NCBI GenBank assembly: GCA_016793165.1
Contig: JAEULA010000034.1
Coordinates: 1-64,000 of the forward strand
Reading direction: 5' to 3'
DNA length: 64,000 nt
Source: Alphaproteobacteria bacterium
Lineage (GTDB): Bacteria > Pseudomonadota > Alphaproteobacteria > CACIAM-22H2
Notes under the pieces: generated by a model
What the model was told of the DNA's origin: nothing
Seen by the model: only the letters and a program-made list of their open reading frames with translations
Databases searched by the model: none
Shown: positions 33,721 through 41,219 of the stretch, piece after piece
Position numbering within the stretch: position 1 is the first letter of the stretch
Layout: each line of letters begins with the position of its first letter
Program-made: the position numbers and the translations under genes

Positions 33721-35072
33721 GGGCCTTGTTCGCGGCGAGAAGCCGAACGGATCACTTGGGCAAGCGCCGCCTGTCGGGCCGCATCCAGCGGGAAACGCCA
33801 CATGAGGGCGATCGCGCCGAGCTTCAGCGCGACGGGCACCCAGGCATAGAGCGCGGCCAGCGCCAGGCGGGCCGGCTCGGTCGCGGGGCCGCCCGGCGCG
33901 AAGCCCGCGAGATCGAGCAGCGGAAAGGCGATGCCGACGGCGAGCGCCAGCGCCAGCTTGGTCGCCATGCCCCAGAGGGCGAAGTACAGGCCGGCGCGGC
34001 CCTCGCCGCCGGCGGCGGTGTCCTCGTCGACGACGTCCGCCTGGATGGCCGGCGGCAGCGCGAGATCGGCGCCGAGCCCGAGGCCGGTGACGAGACAGAT
34101 CGCGCCGAAGCCCAGCGCCGCGCCGGCAGGCAGCAGCGGCGCCGCCGCGAAGGCAGCACAGGTGACGAGCATCGCGAGGCACCAGGCGCGATGCTTGCCC
34201 CAGCGCCGGGCCGCCACGAGCGCCAGCGGCACGCCGGCGAGACCGGCGAGGAAATAGGCCAGCAGGAACGCGCCCTGCTGCACCTCGAGGCGCAGGTGAT
34301 GCGCGACGAAGAGCAGGAACAGCGTGGACGGCAGCCCGTTGGCGATGCCGTTGAGGAACCACGCCGCGAGCAAGAGCCGGAACGGCCGATTTGCGCGCAG
34401 CAGCGCCCAGCCCGCGCCCGGCGACCGCGGCGGGCGCGGGCGCGGCGCCGGCTCGGGCACGAGCGCCAGCATCGCCGCGCCCGTGATCGGCAGCGCGATC
34501 GCGGTGACGACCGCGAGCGCGCAAAGCCCGGCGGCGACACCACGCGACGGCTCGACGAGTCCGAGAATCGGCAGCGCGGCCGGCAGGAGGACCGCGACGA
34601 CGACGCCGGCGAGGCCGAAGCCCTCGCGCGTCGCAGCGATGCGGGCGCGCTCGGCATAGTCGTCGCTGAGCTCCGCGCCCCAGGCCTGGTGCGGGACCTG
34701 CAGCATCGTCCAGCCGAGATAGACCACCAGGATCCACGCCAGCAGGTGCGCCGCCCCCGCCTCGACCGGCGGCCGGAAAAGGAACCACACGCCTGCCAGG
34801 ACCAGCGGGAGCGCGGCCACCAGCCACGGTCGACGGCGGCCGAAGCGCGTGCGCGTGCGGTCGCTGAGCATGCCGACGAGCGGATCCGTCGCGACGTCCC
34901 AGATCCGCGCGGCGAGCATCACGAAGCCGACGACCGACAGGCCGAGGCCGAGCTCCTGCGCGTAGAAGGTCGGGAGGTGGACGAGCAGCGGCAGTCCGAG
35001 CATCGCCGCCGGCAGGGCGGGCGCGCCGTAGGCGAGCAGCGTGAGGCGCGGCAGGGCGACGCGATCGGGCAT
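33708..35072 (-). CDS. MFS transporter, GPH (MelB-like) family
   Basis: A 454-aa, twelve-helix transporter. The loop-2/3 block RIWDVATDPLVGMLSDRTRTRFGRRRPW (read here as DVATDP and SDRTRTRFGRRRPW) is the hallmark of glycoside-pentoside-hexuronide symporters. A second-half repeat LGLGADLALPPAIQADVVDED is also family-typical. ATG at 35072 follows directly on the first helix. It lies between DUF3833 and the methyltransferase; homologues in such photolyase/CFA clusters probably move a lipid-related or small organic molecule rather than a sugar, but this is inference. Confidence 0.87.
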   Translation of the reverse strand: MPDRVALPRLTLLAYGAPALPAAMLGLPLLVHLPTFYAQELGLGLSVVGFVMLAARIWDVATDPLVGMLSDRTRTRFGRRRPWLVAALPLVLAGVWFLFRPPVEAGAAHLLAWILVVYLGWTMLQVPHQAWGAELSDDYAERARIAATREGFGLAGVVVAVLLPAALPILGLVEPSRGVAAGLCALAVVTAIALPITGAAMLALVPEPAPRPRPPRSPGAGWALLRANRPFRLLLAAWFLNGIANGLPSTLFLLFVAHHLRLEVQQGAFLLAYFLAGLAGVPLALVAARRWGKHRAWCLAMLVTCAAFAAAPLLPAGAALGFGAICLVTGLGLGADLALPPAIQADVVDEDTAAGGEGRAGLYFALWGMATKLALALAVGIAFPLLDLAGFAPGGPATEPARLALAALYAWVPVALKLGAIALMWRFPLDAARQAALAQVIRSASRREQGPCAT

Positions 35073-35140
35073 CCGACCTTGTTCGGTCGCGGCCGACACC
35101 CGGATCAGTCGCAGGAGCGCCGACGCGGCCCCCGGCCCTC

Positions 35141-36355
35141 TCAGCGCCGTACGAGCGCGAGTTGCACGACGTCCGTCGCGCCCGCGCGGAATCCCGCCTC
35201 GCAATACGCGAGATAGAACTCCCACATGCGCTTGAAGCGGCGGTCGAAGCCCATCGGCTCGAGCTCGTGCCACGCCGCCTGGAAGCGCCGGTTCCACTCC
35301 GCGAGCGTGCGCGCGTAGTGCTGGCCGTAGAACTCGGTGCGGTCGAGCGCGAGCCCGGCGCGGTCCACCTGGTGGCGCAGCGCGGCCATCGACGGCAGCA
35401 TGCCGCCGGGGAAGATGTAGCGCTGGATGAAATCGACGCCGCGGCGATAGCTGTCGAACCACTTGTCCGCGATCGTGATGATCTGCAGCGCCGCGCGCCC
35501 GCCCGGCTCTAGGCAGTCGCGGATCTTGCCGAAATAGGTCGGCCAGTGGCGCTCGCCGACCGCTTCGAACATCTCGATCGAGGCGACCTTGTCGAAGCGC
35601 TCGCGCACGTCGCGATAGTCGACGAAGCGGGCTTCGACCCGATCGGACAGTCCGGCCTTCTGGATGCGCGCCTGGGCGAAGGCGAGCTGCTCGCGCGACA
35701 CCGTGATCGCGGTGACCCGCGCACCGAACTCCCTGGCCGCGATCTCCGCGAAGCCGCCCCAGCCGCACCCGATCTCGAGCACGCGCTGGCCCGGCGCCAG
35801 GGCGAGCTTCTCGGCGAGCTTGCGGTACTTGAGCTCCTGTGCGGCCTTGAGGTCCTGCACCCCCGCCTCGAACACGGCCGACGAGTAGGTCATCGATCCG
35901 TCGAGCCAGCGCGCATAGAAGGCGTTCCCGAGGTCGTAGTGGTGCGCGATGTTGCGTCGCGAGCCCTGGCGCGTGTTGTCGCGCAGGCGATGCCAGAACC
36001 GCCGCAGCACCGCGCCGAATCCGCCGCCGGCGTGGACATTGCCGAGGTGATCCTCGTTGTACGCGGCCAGCGCGAGCAGCGGCGCCAGGTCCGTGGTCGA
36101 CCAGTCGCCGTCCATGTAGCTCTCGCCGAAGCCGACCGAGCCGCCGAGGAAAAGCCGGCGGACCATTCGCAGGCGATGGATCGCGATGTCGGCGACCGGG
36201 CCCGCCGCCTCTCCGGCGGCGCGGAACGTGCGGCCGTCGGGGAGCCGGATGGTCAGCGTGCCGCAGCGAATGCAGGCGGCGAGGGACAGGAAGAGGCGGA
36301 GCCGACGCGGCAGCCCCTCCAACGCGCCCGGTGCGCGAACATCGATCGGCGTCAT
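35141..36355 (-). CDS. Cyclopropane-fatty-acyl-phospholipid synthase-like methyltransferase
   Basis: A 404-aa SAM-dependent methyltransferase of the CFA synthase family. After an N-terminal domain with SVGFGESYMDGDW (about 73-85), the core starts at HHYDLGNAFYARWLD; the SAM motif is VLEIGCGWGG (residues 192-201); later EMFEAVGERHW and FIQRYIFPGGMLPS follow. Such enzymes add a methyl or methylene to phospholipid-bound unsaturated fatty acids at the membrane. The linked DUF1365, FAD oxidase and photolyase suggest the light/singlet-oxygen-related version, members of which in some Alphaproteobacteria make furan or methylated fatty acids. Stop-start coupling (ATGA) with DUF1365. Confidence 0.92.
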   Translation of the reverse strand: MTPIDVRAPGALEGLPRRLRLFLSLAACIRCGTLTIRLPDGRTFRAAGEAAGPVADIAIHRLRMVRRLFLGGSVGFGESYMDGDWSTTDLAPLLALAAYNEDHLGNVHAGGGFGAVLRRFWHRLRDNTRQGSRRNIAHHYDLGNAFYARWLDGSMTYSSAVFEAGVQDLKAAQELKYRKLAEKLALAPGQRVLEIGCGWGGFAEIAAREFGARVTAITVSREQLAFAQARIQKAGLSDRVEARFVDYRDVRERFDKVASIEMFEAVGERHWPTYFGKIRDCLEPGGRAALQIITIADKWFDSYRRGVDFIQRYIFPGGMLPSMAALRHQVDRAGLALDRTEFYGQHYARTLAEWNRRFQAAWHELEPMGFDRRFKRMWEFYLAYCEAGFRAGATDVVQLALVRR

Positions 36356-37119
36356 GCGGTCACCTCCTCGCGCGGCGGCGGCGGACGTCGATGGAAGCTT
36401 GCGCCCTTCAACCACAGTTTCAAGGCCTCCCAATGGATGCCGGCGACGACCTTGAGGGTAAGCAGGGGATAGGCGACGAAGGCCCGCAGGAGCTGGGCGT
36501 CGTCGAGCGGGCGTCGAACGCCGGTGTGCGTCGCAACGAGGATCGCGCCGTCGGGGCCGGTCTCGCTGATCGCGATCGCCAGCCGGGCCTCGGGCTCGCG
36601 GACCTTGAAGGCGTAGTGCGCCGCCATGCCGATGAAGGGCGACACGTAGAAGATCTTGTCGCGCGCGTGGCGCAGGGGCTCGCCCGGCGCCGGCGGCGTC
36701 GCGATCGGAACGAGATAGACGTGCTGCTCGCCGAAGGTGTTCTTCACCTCGTACAGGATCGCCCTGAGCGCGCCGCCGGCGTCGTAGCACCAGAAGATCG
36801 ACAGCGGGTTGAAGCCGAAGCCGAGCACGCGAGGGAAGCCGTGCAGCAGGATGCGGCCGCCGGGCAGCGCGATCCCCTGGCGCGCCAACTGCGCCTCGAC
36901 CCAGGGACGCAGGGCGCCGCCGTCGCGGGCGCCGTGGTCGCTGTCGTGGAACGAGAACACGCCGCGGCGGTTGTAGGCGAAGAGCCGCAGGCGGCGGTCG
37001 AGCGCGGGCAGCTCGTCGATGTCGAGCAGCATCGAGAACACGCGATAGACGAAGCGATGGCGCAGCGGCGCGAGCCGCTTGTGCATCACCTCGCCCGCGT
37101 AGAGGCAGGACTCGGGCAT
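36352..37119 (-). CDS. DUF1365 family protein
   Basis: A 255-aa DUF1365 protein with HKRLAPLRHRFVYRVFSMLLD near the N-terminus (seen as RHRFVYRVF), RRGVFSFHDSDHG, GFPRVLGFGFNPLSIFWCYD and VKNTFGEQH, then VSPFIGM, each diagnostic for the family. No catalytic function is established to my knowledge; it nearly always neighbours CFA-synthase-like methyltransferases and flavin amine oxidases, so a part in lipid modification is inferred. It is coupled to the methyltransferase by ATGA and starts 11 bp after the FAD protein. Confidence 0.92.
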   Translation of the reverse strand: MPESCLYAGEVMHKRLAPLRHRFVYRVFSMLLDIDELPALDRRLRLFAYNRRGVFSFHDSDHGARDGGALRPWVEAQLARQGIALPGGRILLHGFPRVLGFGFNPLSIFWCYDAGGALRAILYEVKNTFGEQHVYLVPIATPPAPGEPLRHARDKIFYVSPFIGMAAHYAFKVREPEARLAIAISETGPDGAILVATHTGVRRPLDDAQLLRAFVAYPLLTLKVVAGIHWEALKLWLKGASFHRRPPPPREEVTA

Positions 37120-37130
37120 GGCATCCCCAC

Positions 37131-38507
37131 TCAGCGCGCGCCGGCGGCGGCGCGCTCGGGCATGAACTCGGCACCGAGCACGGCCGGCGCATCGACCGCC
37201 CAGGGCCGGCGTACGCCGAAGCGTTCCGCGACGTCGAGGCCGGCCGCAAGCGCGTCCTCGTGGAAACCGTAGCCGCAATAGCTGCCGCAGAACCAGATGC
37301 GGCGCTCGCCCTGGATGAAGGGCAGCTGCCGCTGCGCCGCGAGGGCCGCCGCATCGTAGGCGGGATGGTCGTACTCGAAGCTGGCGACCGTCAGATCGTC
37401 CCGCGGCGCTCGGATCGGGTTCAAGGTCACGAAAAGCGGTGAGCGCGGATCGACGTCCTGCAGCCGGTTCATCCAGTAGGTGACCGACAGGGCGCGATCG
37501 AGCGCGTCGCCGCCGCGACGCTCCGCGAGGTAGTTCCAGGCGCCCCAGGCCGCGCGGCGCCGCGGCATCAGCGCGCGATCGCGATGCAGGACGGCGAGAT
37601 TGCGCTGGTAGCGGAAGGCGCCGAGCACGCGCGCCTCCGCGTCCGTCGGCGCGTCGAGCATCGCCAGCGCCTCGTCGGCATGCGTCGCCACGACGACCTG
37701 ATCGAAGCGCCGCGCGGTGCCGCTGCGATCCACGACGAGCACGCCCGAGCCGACGGGACGCAGCGCGACGACGCGCGACGACAGCCGCGCGGTGCGGCTC
37801 AGCGCCGCCGTGATCTTCGCGACATAGGCGCGGCTGCCGCCCACGACGGTGCGCCAGCGCGGCCGATCGACGATCTCGAGCAGGCCATGATTGCGGAAGA
37901 ACTGGACGAAGCTCCGGGCCGGGAAGGCCAGCATCTCCTGCGCCGGCACCGACCAGATCGCCGCCCCCATCGGCAGCAGGTGATCGGCGATGAAGGCGCG
38001 TCCGTAGCCCTGCGCCGCCAGCCAGTCGCCGAGGCTCGGCCCCTCGCCGGGCGCCTCGAGCACCGTTCCGGCCTCGCGGAAGAAGCGCAGCACCTGCGCC
38101 AGCATCCGCCAGTAGGAGGGGCGCAGCGCGTTGGCGGGCTGCGCGAACAGTCCCGCGAAGGTGCCGGCGTTGTACTCGAGCCGGCCGCGATCGATCGACA
38201 CGGCGAAGGACATGTCGGACGGCCGCGTTTCCACCTCGAGATGGCGGAACAGCCGCGTCAGGTTGGGGTAGTTGCGCTCGTTGTAGACGATGAAGCCGGT
38301 GTCGACCGGCGTGACGCGGTCGCCGCACGGGACGTCGACGGTGTTCGAGTGGCCCCCGAAGCGGCCCTCGCGCTCGTAGAGCGTGACGCGATGGCGCTGG
38401 CTGAGGAGCCAGGCCGCGCCCATGCCGGCGACGCCGGCGCCGATCACGGCGATGTCGAGCGGCTCGCGATGCGGGACGCGGAAAGGGAAGCTGCCGTCGG
38501 CGCTCAC
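37131..38507 (-). CDS. FAD-dependent amine oxidase-like protein
   Basis: A 458-aa flavoprotein. The dinucleotide fold VIGAGVAGMGAAW (about 21-33) is followed by YEREGRFGGHSNTV; the middle has DTGFIVYNERNYPNL and the C-terminus FCGSYCGYGFHEDALAAG, closing the FAD site. It belongs to the NAD(P)-binding amine oxidase/phytoene desaturase-like group and is a standard partner of DUF1365 and CFA-like methyltransferases, possibly desaturating or oxidising the acyl chain. The start is read as GTG 38507, with GAGAGGA about 10 nt before it, since no suitable ATG lies near the FAD motif. Confidence 0.88.
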   Translation of the reverse strand: MSADGSFPFRVPHREPLDIAVIGAGVAGMGAAWLLSQRHRVTLYEREGRFGGHSNTVDVPCGDRVTPVDTGFIVYNERNYPNLTRLFRHLEVETRPSDMSFAVSIDRGRLEYNAGTFAGLFAQPANALRPSYWRMLAQVLRFFREAGTVLEAPGEGPSLGDWLAAQGYGRAFIADHLLPMGAAIWSVPAQEMLAFPARSFVQFFRNHGLLEIVDRPRWRTVVGGSRAYVAKITAALSRTARLSSRVVALRPVGSGVLVVDRSGTARRFDQVVVATHADEALAMLDAPTDAEARVLGAFRYQRNLAVLHRDRALMPRRRAAWGAWNYLAERRGGDALDRALSVTYWMNRLQDVDPRSPLFVTLNPIRAPRDDLTVASFEYDHPAYDAAALAAQRQLPFIQGERRIWFCGSYCGYGFHEDALAAGLDVAERFGVRRPWAVDAPAVLGAEFMPERAAAGAR

Positions 38508-38527
38508 GATGATGATGTCCTCTCGGG

Positions 38528-39961
38528 TCAGTCGGCGCGGCGCAGCGCGGCGAAGGCGGCAAGCGCGCGGGCGCGCGCCTTGCCATGGTCGACGATCGGG
38601 CGGGGATAGGTGCGGCCGAGCGCCACGCCGGCCGCCGCGAGCACGGGCTCTGCCGCCTCCCAGGGGCGATGCACGAGGTCGGCCGGCAGCCGCGCCAGCT
38701 CGGGCACCCAGCGGCGGACATAGGCGCCGGCGGGATCGAACTTCTCGCCCTGCAGGATCGGGTTGAAGACTCGGAAATACGGCGCCGCGTCGGCGCCGCA
38801 CCCCGCGATCCACTGCCAGCTCGCGGCGTTGTTCGCGAGATCGGCGTCGACCAGCGTGTCCCAGAACCACGCCTCGCCCGCCTGCCACGGCAGCAGCAGA
38901 TGCTTGACCAGGAACGAGCCGACGATCATGCGCACGCGGTTGTGCATCCAGCCGGTGCGCCAGAGCTCGCGCATGCCTGCATCGACGATCGGGTAGCCGG
39001 TGCGGCCGCGCTGCCAGGCGGCCAGCGCCGCCGCGTCCTCGGCCCAGGGGAAGTCGTCGAAATCGCGCCGCCAGTTGCGCTCCGGCAGGTCGGGCCAGTG
39101 GAACAGGAGATGATGGCTGAACTCGCGCCACAGCAGCTCGCTGATGAAATGCGTTCCGCCCGTCGACTCGCCGGCGCGCGCGCGCGTCGCATGCCAGAGC
39201 TCGCGCGGCGAGATCTCGCCGAAATGAAGATGGCCGCTCAGTCGCGACGTCGCCTCGATGTCCGGTCGATTGCGCTCGTCCTTGTAGGTCGCCACCGGGC
39301 CGTCGAGGAAGCGATCGAGCCGCGCCCGCGCATCGCGCTCGCCGGGTCGCCAGGTCTCCCGCAGCCCGACCGCCCAGTCGGGCCGCGACGGCAGCAGCCG
39401 CCAGGATTCGAGCGTGTCGCTGGCGACGGGCCGCGCGGGCCCGGGCACGCGCGCCGGGGCCGGTTCGGGACGCGGCGGCTCGGGCGCGGCGCGGCAGGCG
39501 CGGGCGAAGGGCGAATAGACCTTGAAGGGCTGGCCGGCCTGCGTCGTGATCGTCCACGGCTCGAACAGCAGCGCCGCGTTGAAGCTCTTCGCGACGATGC
39601 CGCGCGCCTCGAGCGCCGCCTTGATCCGCTTGTCGCGCGCGATGGCCGCGGGCTCGTAGCAGCGGTTCCAATGGACGCCGGTCGCGCCGCTCTCCGCGAT
39701 CACCGCGTCGAGCACGGCGGCGCTGTCGCCGCGACGCAGCACCAGGCGCCCGCCGCGCGCGGCCAGGTCGGCGGCCAGCGACGCCAGCGAATTGTGCAGC
39801 CACCAGCGCGACGCGCCGCCGGGCGCCCAGGCCCCGGCCGAACCGTCGTCGAGGATGTAGAGGGCGATGACCGGGCGCTCCGCCGCCGCCCGCAACGCGG
39901 GGTTGTCGGTCAGGCGCAGATCCTGGCGGAACCAGACGATGATCGGGGCGTTCGACGTCAT
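38528..39961 (-). CDS. phrB: Deoxyribodipyrimidine photolyase, class I (CPD photolyase)
   Basis: A 477-aa classical photolyase. The antenna domain opens IVWFRQDLRLTDNPAL; the FAD domain has LSGHLHFGEISP, ELLWREFSHH, GYPIVDAGMRELW, GWMHNRVRM and NAASWQWIAGCGADAAPYFR, including tryptophans of the electron-transfer chain and the Asn that contacts FAD N5. It should repair cyclobutane pyrimidine dimers with blue light. It is the first gene of the minus-strand lipid/photolyase operon. With the FeS photolyase at 14.9 kb the cell covers both main UV lesions. Confidence 0.95.
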   Translation of the reverse strand: MTSNAPIIVWFRQDLRLTDNPALRAAAERPVIALYILDDGSAGAWAPGGASRWWLHNSLASLAADLAARGGRLVLRRGDSAAVLDAVIAESGATGVHWNRCYEPAAIARDKRIKAALEARGIVAKSFNAALLFEPWTITTQAGQPFKVYSPFARACRAAPEPPRPEPAPARVPGPARPVASDTLESWRLLPSRPDWAVGLRETWRPGERDARARLDRFLDGPVATYKDERNRPDIEATSRLSGHLHFGEISPRELWHATRARAGESTGGTHFISELLWREFSHHLLFHWPDLPERNWRRDFDDFPWAEDAAALAAWQRGRTGYPIVDAGMRELWRTGWMHNRVRMIVGSFLVKHLLLPWQAGEAWFWDTLVDADLANNAASWQWIAGCGADAAPYFRVFNPILQGEKFDPAGAYVRRWVPELARLPADLVHRPWEAAEPVLAAAGVALGRTYPRPIVDHGKARARALAAFAALRRAD

Positions 39962-40093
39962 GCGGGCGCTGGGCGTTTCGTCCGGGTCTGCGGTGGTCGG
40001 CGCGAGTCTCGCGGTTCGGGAGATCCGCGGCTCGGGGCTTCTACGCGCTGCGCGGCCCTTCAGATCATCCGTCCGGACGGATCTGTCCCGCCG

Positions 40094-40777
40094 TCACTGC
40101 GGCCGCTCGAGCTGCGCCTTCGCCACGAGATGGAGGCGCTCGCTGCCGAGCAGCAGCGCCCGGAAGCCGGCCCGTCCGAACAGCCGGGCGATCGCCGGGT
40201 CGAGGACGTCCAGGCCGCCGGCATAGGCCCCGAAGGCCGGCATCACCAGGCGGGTGCCGTCGGTGACGAAGCAGGCGGCGGTCAGGCGCTGGCCGCGCGC
40301 GGCGACGCTCGCCTTCGGATGCAGATGGCCGCAGATCTCGCCGGTCGCGGGCGCCGCCGCAGGCTCGTGGCGCAGCACGAGGCCGTCGAGCGTGACGCTC
40401 GGCTCGCAATCGCCGCCGAGGTCCGGGGGGATCGCGGGATCATGGTTCCCGAGGATCCACGTCCAGGGCTGCGCCGCGACCAGCCGGCGCAGCACGTCGC
40501 GATCGGCGGCGGCGATGCGCTCGCCGGCCTCCGCGTCGTGGAAGCTGTCGCCGAGGCACACGACGCGCCGCGGCCGGAAACGGCGGATCACCCGCGCGAG
40601 CTTCTCCAGCGTCGCGCGCGTGTCGTAGGGCGGGAGGAACTGGCCGCGCCGGGCGAAATGCGAGCCTTTCTCCAGATGCAGGTCGGCGACGATCAGCGCA
40701 CCGGCGTCGGGCTGGAACAGGGCGCCGGAAACGTCCGCCTGCAGCGCACGCCCGTTGACCGTGAGCCGCGCGGTCAT
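40094..40777 (-). CDS. pdeM: Ligase-associated DNA damage response metallophosphoesterase PdeM
   Basis: A 227-aa calcineurin-like phosphoesterase. Metal-binding motifs are VADLHLEKGS (D32, H34), CLGDSFHD, LGNHDP and CGHLHPKA. This matches PdeM, the nuclease of the ligase-associated repair set. Its start overlaps the stop of a GNAT gene (ATGA), and the helicase of the set is one gene further upstream. It probably processes damaged DNA ends. Confidence 0.92.
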   Translation of the reverse strand: MTARLTVNGRALQADVSGALFQPDAGALIVADLHLEKGSHFARRGQFLPPYDTRATLEKLARVIRRFRPRRVVCLGDSFHDAEAGERIAAADRDVLRRLVAAQPWTWILGNHDPAIPPDLGGDCEPSVTLDGLVLRHEPAAAPATGEICGHLHPKASVAARGQRLTAACFVTDGTRLVMPAFGAYAGGLDVLDPAIARLFGRAGFRALLLGSERLHLVAKAQLERPQ

Positions 40778-41214
40778 GGCGCCAGCGGCTTGCGGAAGAA
40801 CACGCGGTCGAAGCCGTCCTGCATCCGCCGGTCGGTCTCGATCCAGCCCAGCCGAGGGTACATCGCGAGATTCTCGGTCATCTTCGCGTTGGTGTAGAGC
40901 CGCATCTCGGGCACGCCGATGCGACGCGCCTCGGCCTCGACCCAGGCGAGCATCGCCTTGCCGTGCCCCTGGCCGTGCCGCGCCGGATCGACCGCCACGT
41001 TGTCGATGAAGACGTGGTCCGGCTTGGCGCGCCACACGACGAACCCGACCACGCCGTCGGCCTCACGAAGGGTCACCTCGCCGGCCGCGATCAGCGTCGC
41101 GAAATCGGGATCCATCGGCGCGGGCCGCCGGCCGATCCGGGCGACGTAGCGGACATAGGCGGCCTCGGCGATCGCCGCGAGCGCGGGCACGTCGGCGGGC
41201 GTCGCGCGGCGCAT
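40774..41214 (-). CDS. GNAT family N-acetyltransferase
   Basis: A 146-aa single-domain GNAT. RRATPADVPALAAIAEAAY is the first helix-strand unit, VFIDNVAVDPARHGQGHGKAML holds the acetyl-CoA pyrophosphate-binding motif (R-x2-G-x-G, here H-G-Q-G-H-G), and LYTNAKMTENLAMYPRLGW the C-terminal strand. It sits between pdeM and the Lhr-type helicase with 4-nt overlap to the former, so it is cotranscribed with repair genes although it is not part of the named four-gene set. Start taken as ATG 41214; GTG 41223 is possible. Substrate unknown. Confidence 0.88.
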   Translation of the reverse strand: MRRATPADVPALAAIAEAAYVRYVARIGRRPAPMDPDFATLIAAGEVTLREADGVVGFVVWRAKPDHVFIDNVAVDPARHGQGHGKAMLAWVEAEARRIGVPEMRLYTNAKMTENLAMYPRLGWIETDRRMQDGFDRVFFRKPLAP

Positions 41215-41219
41215 GATCG

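Noticed and set aside
33726..35216. 496-codon plus-strand frame
   Set aside because: Antisense to the MFS transporter, rich in Arg/Glu/Gly with no domain signals.
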